DNA of 64,000 nt. It comes from Nonomuraea rhodomycinica (GTDB lineage Bacteria > Actinomycetota > Actinomycetes > Streptosporangiales > Streptosporangiaceae). The notes under the pieces are model-generated. The model did no database searches. It saw only the letters and a list, made by a program, of their open reading frames with translations, and was not told the DNA's origin. A program made the translations under genes and the position numbers. The stretch is taken from assembly GCF_013363995.1 (NCBI RefSeq), contig NZ_JABWGO010000007.1:124001-188000 (forward strand), in the 5' to 3' direction. Below are positions 16,965 through 24,643 of this stretch, in pieces (the stretch's first letter is position 1; each line of letters opens with the position of its first letter).

Positions 16965-19568
16965 ATGAGTACCCCGCCGATCCCCCTGCGGCTCACGGCG
17001 CCGGCTCCCGGTTGGGAGGTCGAGGCGGACGTGGTCGTTGTCGGCTCCGGCGTCGCCGGCCTCACCGTGGCGTTGCGCCACGCCGAGCTCGACCCCGCCG
17101 CCAAGGTCCTCGTCGTCACCAAGGACGTTCTGTCCTCCGGCTCCACCCGCTGGGCGCAGGGCGGCATCGCGGCCGTGCTCGACCCCGCGGACACCCCGGA
17201 GGAGCACCTGAGCGACACGCTCGTCGCCGGTGTCGGCCTGTGCGACGCCAAGGCCGTCCGGACGCTCGTGACCGAGGGCCCCGGCGCGCTGCGGCGGCTG
17301 ATGGCGCGCGGCGCCCGCTTCGACCGGACCCCGGACGGCGACCTCCAGCTCGGCCGCGAGGGCGGTCACCGGCGCCACCGCATCGTCCACGCGGGCGGCG
17401 ACGCCACCGGCGCCGAGGTGCAGCGCGCCCTGGCCGAGGCGGTCCGCGCCTCGTCCTCGATCGAGGTCATCGAGCACGCCCTGGTTCTCGACCTGCTCAA
17501 GGACGCGCGGGGCCGGGCGGCCGGCGTGACGCTGCACGTCATGGGCGAGGGCGCGCGCGACGGCGTGGGCGCGGTGCGGGCCGGCGCCGTGGTGCTCGCC
17601 ACCGGCGGCATGGGACAGGTGTACGCGGCCACGACGAACCCCGTCGTCTCCACGGGCGACGGCGTGGCCCTCGCGCTGCGGGCCGGCGCCGTGGTGCGCG
17701 ACCTGGAGTTCGTCCAGTTCCACCCCACGGTGCTCTGGCTGGGCGCGGACTCCACGGGCCAGCAGCCGCTCATCTCCGAGGCGGTACGCGGGGAGGGCGC
17801 CTTCCTGGTGGACCACGAGGGGAACGCGTTCATGCGGGGCGTCCACGAACTGGCCGACCTGGCGCCGCGCGACGTCGTCGCCAAGGCCATCATCCGGACC
17901 ATGCGCCGGACGGGCCGCGACCACGTCTACCTGGACGGCCGGCACTTCGGCGCCGACCTGTGGGCCACGCGCTTCCCCACCATCCTCGCGGCCTGCCGCG
18001 AGCACGGCATCGACCCGGTCACCGAGCTGGTCCCGGTCGCCCCGGCCGCGCACTACGCCAGCGGCGGCGTCCGCACGGACCTGGCCGGCCGTACATCCGT
18101 CGAGGGGTTGTACGCGTGCGGCGAGGTGGCCTGCACGGGCGTGCACGGCGCGAACCGGCTGGCCTCCAACTCGCTGCTGGAGGGCCTGGTGTTCGCCGAG
18201 CAGATCGCCGCGGACATCCACACGGTGGCCGCCGCCCGCCGCACGCACGCCTCCCCGGCCGCGTCCGAGGTCGTGTCGCCGGCCGGCGGCGCGGTGCCGG
18301 CCGGGCTGGTGGACCCCCGGGTGCGGGCGCGGGTCCAGGCGCACATGAGCCGCGGCTCCGGCGTCCTGCGGGAGCGCGAGTCGGTGGCCGCCACGGCCCG
18401 GGCGCTGCGCGACGCCCGCTGGACCCCGGTCGAGGTGGCCCCCTGCACCGAGTCGTGGGAGGCGACGAACCTGCTCACGGTCGCGACCGTCCTCACCGCC
18501 GCGGCCGCCGCCCGGCTGGAGACGCGCGGCTCCCACTGGCGCGAGGACTTCCCCGACCGCGACGACGACGAATGGCTGGGCCACCTGGACGTGACCCTGA
18601 CCGAGGAGGGCCTGAGCATGACCTACACCCCGCACGCCGACGGGCTGCCGCCGCGCCTGGCGCAGGACCTGGCCGCCGCCGGGCTCGACCCGGACGAGAT
18701 CGACGCGCTGGTGGACCGGGCGCTCGCCGAGGACCTCCAGGAGGCCGGTGACGTGACGAGCCTGGCCACCATCCCGGCGGACGCCCGCGCCGTCGCCGAC
18801 GTGGTGGCCCGCGCCGACGGCGTCGTGGCCGGGCTGGCCGTCGCCGAGGCCGTGTTCACGCGGCTGGGCGCCACCCGTACCGAACGGCGGGTCAAGGACG
18901 GCGAGCGGGTGGGGCGGGGCGACGTGCTGATGACGGTGGCGGGCCCGACGCGGGGCCTGCTGACGGCCGAGCGCACCGCGCTGAACCTGCTCACCCACCT
19001 GTCCGGGATCGCCACCCTCACCGCGCGATGGGTGGAGGCGGTCAGCGGCACCCGGACGCGCGTGCGCGACAGCCGCAAGACGCTGCCGGGCCTGCGGGCG
19101 CTGGAGAAGTACGCGGTGCGCTGCGGCGGAGGCGTCAACCACCGGATGTCGCTCTCGGACGCGGCGCTGATCAAGGACAACCACGTGGTGGCCGCGGGCG
19201 GCGTGGCCGAGGCGTTCCGCGCGGTCCGCGAGCGGTACCCGGACCTGCCGATCGAGGTGGAGGTGGACCGCCTGGACCAGATCGAGCCCGTGCTGCGGGA
19301 GGGTGCCCAGGAGATCCTGCTCGACAACTTCAGCGTCGAGGAGATCGCCAAAGCCGTACAAATAGTTCAAAATCAGACGAGTAACACGAGTGATCAGACG
19401 AGCACGGATCGAACGACGGAGCGCGGTCAGGTGAAGCTGGAGGCTAGCGGCGGCCTGACGTTGGAATCGGCCCGGCCTGTGGCCGAAACTGGCGTGGACT
19501 ACCTTGCGGTGGGAGCGCTCACCCATTCGGCGCCGGCCCTGGACATCGCACTGGACCTACGGGGGTAA
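16965..19568 (+). CDS. nadB-nadC: L-aspartate oxidase fused to quinolinate phosphoribosyltransferase (NadB-NadC)
   Basis: One uninterrupted 867-codon frame encodes two enzymes of NAD synthesis. Residues 1-551 are NadB: VVGSGVAGLTVALRH (FAD), STRWAQGGIAAV, EFVQFHPT, SEAVRGEGAFL, GEVACTGVHGANRLASNSLLEGLVF. Residues 552-867 are NadC: AEDLQEAGDVTS, RTALNLLTHLSGIAT, RDSRKTLPGLRALEKYAV, DAALIKDNH, EVEVD and ASGGL. No stop separates them; the junction reads TEEGLSMTYTP. A GAGGAGG and internal ATG at the junction could also yield free NadC. NadB makes iminoaspartate; the NadA partner is absent here. NadC carries a low-GC Thr/Ser/Gln insert before ASGGL. Confidence 0.9.
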   Translation: MSTPPIPLRLTAPAPGWEVEADVVVVGSGVAGLTVALRHAELDPAAKVLVVTKDVLSSGSTRWAQGGIAAVLDPADTPEEHLSDTLVAGVGLCDAKAVRTLVTEGPGALRRLMARGARFDRTPDGDLQLGREGGHRRHRIVHAGGDATGAEVQRALAEAVRASSSIEVIEHALVLDLLKDARGRAAGVTLHVMGEGARDGVGAVRAGAVVLATGGMGQVYAATTNPVVSTGDGVALALRAGAVVRDLEFVQFHPTVLWLGADSTGQQPLISEAVRGEGAFLVDHEGNAFMRGVHELADLAPRDVVAKAIIRTMRRTGRDHVYLDGRHFGADLWATRFPTILAACREHGIDPVTELVPVAPAAHYASGGVRTDLAGRTSVEGLYACGEVACTGVHGANRLASNSLLEGLVFAEQIAADIHTVAAARRTHASPAASEVVSPAGGAVPAGLVDPRVRARVQAHMSRGSGVLRERESVAATARALRDARWTPVEVAPCTESWEATNLLTVATVLTAAAAARLETRGSHWREDFPDRDDDEWLGHLDVTLTEEGLSMTYTPHADGLPPRLAQDLAAAGLDPDEIDALVDRALAEDLQEAGDVTSLATIPADARAVADVVARADGVVAGLAVAEAVFTRLGATRTERRVKDGERVGRGDVLMTVAGPTRGLLTAERTALNLLTHLSGIATLTARWVEAVSGTRTRVRDSRKTLPGLRALEKYAVRCGGGVNHRMSLSDAALIKDNHVVAAGGVAEAFRAVRERYPDLPIEVEVDRLDQIEPVLREGAQEILLDNFSVEEIAKAVQIVQNQTSNTSDQTSTDRTTERGQVKLEASGGLTLESARPVAETGVDYLAVGALTHSAPALDIALDLRG
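18603..18620 (+). promoter_or_regulatory. internal ribosome-binding site and start for the NadC part
   Basis: GAGGAGGG (18603-18610) is followed at 7 bases by ATG 18618-18620, in frame, exactly where stand-alone NadC proteins begin (MTYTP). This looks like the initiation region of an ancestral separate nadC retained after loss of the nadB stop. Confidence 0.6.
19372..19402 (+). repeat. 21-base direct repeat in a low-GC NadC insert
   Basis: ATCAGACGAG occurs at 19372-19381 and 19393-19402, a spacing of exactly 21 bases (7 codons). The surrounding 19355-19432 is clearly poorer in G+C than the rest of the gene and encodes a Ser/Thr/Gln/Asn-rich stretch not expected in NadC. Confidence 0.75.
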
Positions 19569-19572
19569 ACGG

Positions 19573-20355
19573 ATGCTGCTCACGATCGACGTCGGCAACA
19601 CGCACACGGTGCTCGGCCTGTTCGAGGGTGAGGACGTGATCGAGCACTGGCGGCTCGCCACCGACGCGCGCCGCACCGCCGACGAGATCGCGGTCGTCCT
19701 GCAGGGGCTGCTCGCGCAGTCGCCCCTGCTCAAGGGCGCCGACATCAGCGGCATCGCGATCTGCTCCACGGTCCCCAGCGTGCTCAACGAGATGCGCGAG
19801 ATGTGCCGGCGCTACTACGGCGACGTGACAGCCGTGATCGTGGAGCCGGGGGTGCGCACGGGTGTGCCGGTGCGCATGGACAACCCCAAGGAGGTCGGCA
19901 GCGACCGCATCGTCAACGCGCTCGCCGCCATCGACCAGTACGGCGGCCCCTGCATCATCGTCGACTTCGGCACCGCGACCTCGTTCGACGCGGTGTCGGC
20001 CAAGGGCGAGTACGTCGGGGCCGTCACCGCGCCCGGCATCGAGATCTCCGTCGACGCGCTGGCGGCGGCCGGCGCCCAGCTGCACAAGGTGGAGCTGGTC
20101 CGTCCCCGCTCGGTCATCGCCAAGAACACCGTCGAGGCGCTCCAGGCGGGCATCATCTACGGCTTCGCCGGCCAGGTGGACGGCATCGTCGAGCGGATGG
20201 CGGCCGAGCTGGCCGACGACCCCGACGACGTGACCGTCGTCGCCACCGGCGGCCACGCGGCGCTCGTGGTGAGCGAGTCGCGCTCCATCGACGTGCACGA
20301 GCCGTGGCTGACCCTCATCGGCCTGCGACTCATCTACAACCGCAACACCGCCTGA
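19573..20355 (+). CDS. coaX: type III pantothenate kinase
   Basis: Phosphorylates pantothenate, the first committed step to CoA; type III enzymes need a monovalent cation and are not feedback-inhibited by CoA. The 260-residue protein has the ASKHA motifs TIDVGNTHT at the N-terminus, VRMDNPKEVGSDRIVNALAA, DFGTATSFDAVS and TGGHAAL. ATG 19573 lies four bases after the nadBC stop, with GGGGGTAA upstream. Placing it with panC and NAD genes is typical of actinobacteria. Confidence 0.95.
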   Translation: MLLTIDVGNTHTVLGLFEGEDVIEHWRLATDARRTADEIAVVLQGLLAQSPLLKGADISGIAICSTVPSVLNEMREMCRRYYGDVTAVIVEPGVRTGVPVRMDNPKEVGSDRIVNALAAIDQYGGPCIIVDFGTATSFDAVSAKGEYVGAVTAPGIEISVDALAAAGAQLHKVELVRPRSVIAKNTVEALQAGIIYGFAGQVDGIVERMAAELADDPDDVTVVATGGHAALVVSESRSIDVHEPWLTLIGLRLIYNRNTA

Positions 20356-20402
20356 CGGCGGTCCCGCACCCGCGCGCAGGCACGGCAGGCCGCGGACGTG
20401 AA

Positions 20403-20435
20403 CGAGCGGCCCCCGCTCGGGAAGGGGGCCGCTCG
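20403..20435. terminator. bidirectional hairpin between coaX and the secreted protein gene
   Basis: CGAGCGGCCCCC (20403-20414) pairs perfectly with GGGGGCCGCTCG (20424-20435) around a 9-base loop. It lies between two convergent genes and lacks a T-run, as is common for actinobacterial terminators. Confidence 0.75.
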
Positions 20436-20457
20436 GGCGTGTGGCGACGGGCGCCGG

Positions 20458-20940
20458 TTACTCGTCTTCGGCGGTGTAGATGTACTCCCAGCGGCTGCAC
20501 TTGGTCTGGTACGAGCCGTGCTCGCCGATCTGGCAGACCTTCACCCGCACGCCGGTGGAGTCCTCGGTGTGGAAGCTGAACCGCTTGAAGCCGGGGAAGC
20601 CGCAGTACTTCTTGCTGTAGACGGGCGACCAGTCGTGGTCGAAGTCGCTGGACTCGAACTTCACGTACGCGCACTTGCCGCCCTCGTCGTAGTCGCGGTC
20701 GTCCAGGTCGAAGAGCCGGCCCCGGACGTCCACGGTGTTGGACTCCTGGTCCTCGTCCCAGTCGACGTTGATCCAGCCGTCGGCCTTGGCGAGGTGGTTG
20801 CGCGAGAACACCGGGCCCCAGGAGTCGCTGTCGCGGTGCGCCGCGGAGGCGGTGGTGGCGCTCGCCGCGCCCGACAGCGACAGCGCGAGGGCGGTGGTCG
20901 CCGCGGCGGCCAGGACACCGGTCGCGATCTGCTTGATCAT
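20458..20940 (-). CDS. secreted protein of unknown function, four cysteines
   Basis: A 160-residue product with a clear Sec signal peptide (MIKQIATGVLAAAATTALAL, cleavage probably after ATASA or ASA near residue 30). The mature part is rich in Asp, Tyr and Trp and has four cysteines (in KCAYV, KYCGF, KVCQI and TKCSRW), enough for two disulfides, in a small beta-rich domain. No family is recognised. ATG 20940 is selected because AGGGAGAG precedes it and the signal peptide starts there; upstream in-frame codons look non-coding. It is transcribed divergently from lysS across an inverted repeat. Confidence 0.8.
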   Translation of the reverse strand: MIKQIATGVLAAAATTALALSLSGAASATTASAAHRDSDSWGPVFSRNHLAKADGWINVDWDEDQESNTVDVRGRLFDLDDRDYDEGGKCAYVKFESSDFDHDWSPVYSKKYCGFPGFKRFSFHTEDSTGVRVKVCQIGEHGSYQTKCSRWEYIYTAEDE

Positions 20941-21029
20941 GATCTCTCCCTGAGCTCTTTCCCGGGCCGGCTCCCTGCCAGGCCCCCTGAGCTCTTGAGT
21001 CATGGGTAACCCGGGAGTCTTGCAGAGGC

Positions 21030-21048
21030 GTTGCAGTGCAACTGCAAC
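21030..21048. promoter_or_regulatory. inverted repeat between the secreted-protein gene and lysS
   Basis: GTTGCAGT (21030-21037) and ACTGCAAC (21041-21048) are perfect complements around GCA. Two more TTGCAG copies flank it (21020-21025 and 21063-21068). The position, about 50 bases upstream of lysS and 90 bases upstream of the divergent gene, suits a repressor or activator site. Confidence 0.55.
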
Positions 21049-21096
21049 GAACCGACGAGCCCTTGCAGTTCGCCATATCCCCTACTCTTTGATGCT

Positions 21097-22578
21097 GTGA
21101 GCGACGAACTTCCCGAGCAGATGCGCATCCGGAGGGAGAAGCTCGACCGCCTTCGCAGCGAGGGCGTCGACCCCTATCCGGTGAGCTTCCCGCGCACGGC
21201 GACCAACGCCGAGGTCAGGGCGACACACGAGGGCCTGGAGCCCGACACCGCGACCGGTGAGCAGGTCGCGGTCGCGGGCCGCGTCATGCTCAACCGGATC
21301 GGCGGGAAACTCTGCTTCGCCACGCTCCGCGACGGCAGCGGCGACCTCCAGGTGATGATCTCGCTGGACCGCGTCGGCGAGGACTCGCTGGCCGCCTGGA
21401 AGCGCGACGTCGACCTGGGCGACCACGTGGGCGTGATCGGCGAGGTGATCACCTCGCGCCGCGGCGAGCTGTCGATCATGGTCGAGAGCTGGCAGATCAC
21501 CTCCAAGTGCCTGCGCCCGCTGCCGGAGAAGCACATCGGCCTCACCGACCCGGAGGCGCGGGTCCGCCAGCGCTACGTCGACCTCATCGTCAACGACGAG
21601 GCGCGCCAGATGGCCCGCATCCGCAGCGCCACCGTGCGCGCGGTGCGCGACTTCTGGCACGAGGAGGGCTACCTCGAGGTCGAGACGCCCATGCTGCAGC
21701 CGATCCACGGCGGCGCCACGGCCCGGCCGTTCAAGACCCACATCAACGCCTACGACATGGAGCTCTACCTTCGCATCGCGATCGAGCTCTACCTCAAGCG
21801 GCTGGTCGTCGGCGGCATCGAGAAGGTCTTCGAGATCAACCGCAACTTCCGCAACGAGGGCGCCGATTCCACGCACAACCCCGAGTTCACCATGCTCGAG
21901 GCGTACGGCACCTACCTCGACTACAACGACATGGCCAACCTGACGCAGCGGATGTACCAGAAGGCCGTGGTCGCGGCGCTGGGCACCTCGGTGGTCGTGC
22001 ACGACGGCGTCGAGATCGACCTCGGCATCCCCGAGTGGCCGCGCGTCACCCTGTACGGCGCCGTGTCGGAGGCGGTGGGCGAGGAGATCACCACCGAGAC
22101 GCCGATCGGCCGCCTGCGCGAGCTGGCCGACAAGCACGACGTCCCGCACGACCCCAAGTGGGGGCCGGGCAAGCTGGTCCAGGAGCTGTTCGAGGCGCTG
22201 GTGGAGCACACGCTCATCCAGCCGACGTTCGTCATGGACTACCCGCTGGAGACCTCGCCGCTGACCCGTCAGCACCGCGACAACCCGCTGCTGACCGAGA
22301 AGTGGGACCTCATCGGGTTCGGCACCGAGCTGGGCACCGCCTACTCCGAGCTCATCGACCCGATCGAGCAGCGCCGCCGCCTGGTCGAGCAGTCGCTGCT
22401 GGCCGCGGGCGGCGACCCGGAGGCCATGCAGCTCGACGAGGACTTCCTGCAGGCCCTGGAGTACGCGATGCCGCCGACCGGTGGCATGGGCGCCGGCATC
22501 GACCGCATGATCATGGCGTTCACCGGCAAGAACATCCGCGAGACCATCCTCTTCCCGCTGGTCAAGCCCAACCGCTGA
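21097..22578 (+). CDS. lysS: lysyl-tRNA synthetase (class II)
   Basis: Charges tRNA-Lys. The 493-residue protein has the anticodon-binding OB domain (VAVAGRVMLNRIGGKLCFA) and class-II motifs: motif 2 FRNEGADSTHNPEFTMLEAY and motif 3 GGMGAGIDRMIMAFTG near the C-terminus. Start is GTG 21097 (VSDELPEQM); the frame is open further upstream but runs through the inverted repeat and is not protein-like. Actinobacteria keep lysS next to coaX and lsr2, as here. It is the normal housekeeping length, without the MprF-type membrane fusion found in LysX. Confidence 0.95.
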   Translation: MSDELPEQMRIRREKLDRLRSEGVDPYPVSFPRTATNAEVRATHEGLEPDTATGEQVAVAGRVMLNRIGGKLCFATLRDGSGDLQVMISLDRVGEDSLAAWKRDVDLGDHVGVIGEVITSRRGELSIMVESWQITSKCLRPLPEKHIGLTDPEARVRQRYVDLIVNDEARQMARIRSATVRAVRDFWHEEGYLEVETPMLQPIHGGATARPFKTHINAYDMELYLRIAIELYLKRLVVGGIEKVFEINRNFRNEGADSTHNPEFTMLEAYGTYLDYNDMANLTQRMYQKAVVAALGTSVVVHDGVEIDLGIPEWPRVTLYGAVSEAVGEEITTETPIGRLRELADKHDVPHDPKWGPGKLVQELFEALVEHTLIQPTFVMDYPLETSPLTRQHRDNPLLTEKWDLIGFGTELGTAYSELIDPIEQRRRLVEQSLLAAGGDPEAMQLDEDFLQALEYAMPPTGGMGAGIDRMIMAFTGKNIRETILFPLVKPNR

Positions 22579-22590
22579 CGGGTCTCCCGG

Positions 22591-22617
22591 CATCCCGCCG
22601 CACCGGGCGGCGGGATG
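22591..22617 (+). terminator. lysS terminator hairpin
   Basis: CATCCCGCCG (22591-22600) pairs with CGGCGGGATG (22608-22617), 7-base loop, 12 bases after the lysS stop; no T-run. Confidence 0.75.
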
Positions 22618-22808
22618 ACGGGGCCGCGGAAAGGCGGCCGGAGTACGGGTCGCGCGCAATTGCGGGATCGTGCCGGACGAAATGCGACGCACCGCGACCG
22701 CGTCAGGAACCTTTGTGAGGGTCTGTAAGGGCTGCTGTGATCGCGCAGCGTGCTCCGAAGTGCCGACATCCGCCGAGTCCCCCACATACGACGGATCAAG
22801 TCAATGAT

Positions 22809-22865
22809 GGCCGTCAAGTGCCACGAATATCGCGCTTGACGGCCTTTCCCGTATGCGTTTAACGT
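22809..22865 (+). promoter_or_regulatory. inverted repeat overlapping a likely promoter of the HTH gene
   Basis: GGCCGTCAAG (22809-22818) and CTTGACGGCC (22835-22844) are perfect complements with a 16-base spacer. The right arm contains TTGACG, a good -35, followed after 18 bases by TAACGT (22860-22865) as a possible -10. A protein bound to the repeat would block the promoter. Confidence 0.45.
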
Positions 22866-22933
22866 CTGCGGAGCGAACAGCTTTGCACGGGCCGACGACG
22901 ACTCCGAGACTGCTGTTGGGGGGAGGGCTCCCG

Positions 22934-23146
22934 ATGGATGTGCTCACCGATCAGGTTGAGCTTAGCCACGCCGATCTAGCCTTGCTGGCGGAGCTTGCCA
23001 AGGGAGTCACCGTCGATCGGGTGGGCAGACGCCTGGACATCAGCGGGCGCACCGTACGCCGCCGGCTGCGCGGCATCTGCGACCGCATCGGAGTCGCCAC
23101 GGCCATCGAGGCCGTGGCGTGGGCCGCCCGCCGCCAGCTCATCTGA
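22934..23146 (+). CDS. small LuxR-type HTH DNA-binding protein
   Basis: A 70-residue protein that is almost only a LuxR/GerE-type helix-turn-helix: LSHADLALLAELAKGVTVDR, then the recognition part SGRTVRRRLRGICDRIGVAT and EAVAWAARRQLI. No receiver or sensor domain is present. ATG 22934 follows GGGGGGAGGG closely; the frame is open to 22853 but that part contains the leader. It may act as a dimeric repressor of its own promoter, which carries an inverted repeat. Converges with the NlpC/P60 gene. Confidence 0.82.
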   Translation: MDVLTDQVELSHADLALLAELAKGVTVDRVGRRLDISGRTVRRRLRGICDRIGVATAIEAVAWAARRQLI

Positions 23147-23183
23147 CGCCGCTCGCCCCGTCGCCTCCGCGGCGCGCAGGAGC

Positions 23184-24224
23184 TCAGTCGGCGACGCGGA
23201 CGGCGCCCACGAACGGCCGGTTGGCCAGCGACGCCACCCTGACGACGTCACCCGTGCGCGGCGCGTGGACCATCATGTTGCCGCCGATGTAGATGCCGAC
23301 GTGGTGCAGGTCGCCGTAGAAGAAGACCAGATCGCCGGGGCGCAGCTGGTCGCGGGAGATGTGCCGGCCGGCGGTCCACTGGCTGCCGGTGTAGTGCGGC
23401 AGCGAGATGCCGACCCGCTGGTAGGCGGCCATGACCAGTCCGGAGCAGTCGTACGAGCTCGGCCCCTCGGCGCCCCACACGTACGGCTTGAGCTGCTGCG
23501 TCAGGGCCCACCGGGCCGCGGCGGCGGCCTTGCCCTCGCCCGCGATCGGCAGGGCGACGCGCTGGGCGCGCGTGCCGGGACGGCCCGCCTCGCCGATCGC
23601 CCGCCTGAACAGGTTGCTCTCCACCTTGGCCACCAGCTTGACGATCTTGTCGCGCTTGGTGTCGAGGTCGCTGACGAGCTTCTCGACCTCGTCGATGTGG
23701 GCCTTGGCCTCGTCCTTGGCCTTCCTGGCCTGCTCCATGGCCTGGACGACCTGGTTGACCTCCGCGCCCGCCTCCTGCTGCAGGGCGTAGCTGGTGGCGG
23801 CCCGGTCGAGGAAGCCGTCGGGGTCGTCGGCGCCCATCATGGCCAGGGCGTGGCCGAGGCCGCCCGTCATGTACTCCTGCTGGGCGAGCTGCCGGGTCCT
23901 CGACCGCTTGGCGGCGAGGTCGGCCTCGCTGGTGGCCAGCACCTTCTTGGCCTGCTCCGCCGACTTGCGGGCGTTCTTGAGCTTCTCGCGCTGGCCGTTG
24001 TACTGCTCGCTGAGGGTCTCGATCTCGGTGTGCATCGCCTCGACCCGCTTGGACAGCTCCTCCAGGGAGGGCTTGGGCTCGGCGGTGGCGGCTCCGGACG
24101 GGATCGCGAAGGAGAGCGCCACCACGGCGGCGCTCAGGACGGCGAAACGGCTCAGCAGAGCCCGTTTCGGGGGGCGGGCATGCCGGCCCGCCCTCGTCCT
24201 TGCGCGACCGCGCGTGCGCTTCAC
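23184..24224 (-). CDS. secreted NlpC/P60 peptidoglycan endopeptidase
   Basis: Cleaves peptide bonds in peptidoglycan stem peptides outside the membrane. The 346-residue precursor has a basic N-terminus and signal segment (about 22-47), a long coiled-coil domain (about 50-210, EELSKRVEAMHTEIETLSEQ and similar), and a C-terminal NlpC/P60 domain with Cys260 in YDCSGLV, His308 in LHHVGIY and His320 in MVHAPR. The coiled-coil plus NlpC/P60 layout resembles mycobacterial RipA and related division or growth hydrolases. GTG 24224 follows AGAGGAGCT. Its leader contains a ydaO-type c-di-AMP riboswitch, which ties expression to the DisA protein encoded downstream in this window. Confidence 0.93.
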   Translation of the reverse strand: MKRTRGRARTRAGRHARPPKRALLSRFAVLSAAVVALSFAIPSGAATAEPKPSLEELSKRVEAMHTEIETLSEQYNGQREKLKNARKSAEQAKKVLATSEADLAAKRSRTRQLAQQEYMTGGLGHALAMMGADDPDGFLDRAATSYALQQEAGAEVNQVVQAMEQARKAKDEAKAHIDEVEKLVSDLDTKRDKIVKLVAKVESNLFRRAIGEAGRPGTRAQRVALPIAGEGKAAAAARWALTQQLKPYVWGAEGPSSYDCSGLVMAAYQRVGISLPHYTGSQWTAGRHISRDQLRPGDLVFFYGDLHHVGIYIGGNMMVHAPRTGDVVRVASLANRPFVGAVRVAD

Positions 24225-24240
24225 CGACCAGCTCCTCTCA

Positions 24241-24382
24241 TCGACGCCTACCGGGTTAGCTGACGGGTTCGGGCCGGAGCAGCCCTACCGAGCGTGATGC
24301 TCGGATTCACCCCAGGTGGTGGCACTCGAGAGCTCGCCACCGGCGGGTCCCCGGCTCCCCTGCGGGGATTGGGCGCGTCTCC
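24241..24382 (-). ncRNA. ydaO/yuaA-type c-di-AMP riboswitch
   Basis: Read on the minus strand, the leader contains AGCCGGGGACCCGCCGGTGG, then CCTGGGGTGAATCCGAGC, GGTAGGGCTGCTCCGG and CCGAACCCGTCAGCTAACCC followed by GGTAGGCGTCG. The GGGGTGAATCC block and the CCCGAACCCGTCAGCTAACC block are the hallmark conserved segments of ydaO RNAs, which bind two c-di-AMP molecules and usually switch expression off when c-di-AMP is high. In actinobacteria this class is typically found upstream of cell-wall hydrolase genes, as here. Boundaries are approximate; P1 is taken as GACGCG(CC)/GGCGTC. Confidence 0.92.
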
Positions 24383-24481
24383 ACGCGGGGGTCGCGGGTG
24401 ACATCGTCGCTGGACATTAGTGCACCTCGGGTTCCTGCTCAACCAGAACTGCCAACTCTGTAGAGGTATCGCTACCGAAGG

Positions 24482-24494
24482 GTCACCAGGTGAC
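24482..24494. promoter_or_regulatory. palindrome GTCACC-A-GGTGAC upstream of the c-di-AMP riboswitch
   Basis: A perfect 13-base palindrome with a single central base, about 100 bases upstream of the riboswitch and 150 bases upstream of the acetyltransferase gene. It has the size and symmetry of a Crp-like or GntR-like operator; the binding protein is unknown. Confidence 0.5.
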
Positions 24495-24643
24495 AACGAG
24501 TCCCGTGCTGCCTGTCCGACTTTATGTCTACTTTGCCATGAGTTGATCCCTGCGTTGCCCGGGCGCAGCACCCTGGAGGGACATGTCGGATGCCGGAGGC
24601 AGAGAGGATTTTGGTACGAGCCGTAATGGGATCTGTACTCTGG

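Larger units (their letters stand above)
22579..22933. other. 355-base region between lysS and the HTH gene
   Basis: Holds the lysS terminator (22591-22617) and, near the right end, an inverted repeat with a promoter-like sequence (22809-22865). Nothing else is recognised between 22620 and 22800, where GC content drops. Confidence 0.6.
24225..24643. other. 419-base divergent control region of the NlpC/P60 and ArgA-like genes
   Basis: Contains the c-di-AMP riboswitch (24241-24382, minus strand), a palindrome at 24482-24494 and promoters for both directions. A plausible plus-strand promoter before the acetyltransferase gene is TTGGTA (24611-24616) and TACTCT (24636-24641), which would leave almost no leader. 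Confidence 0.55.

Noticed and set aside
16929..19526. 865-codon open frame antisense to nadBC
   Set aside because: Composition is His/Gly/Arg-rich and repetitive, typical of the mirror frame of a GC-rich gene; no start signal and no domain.
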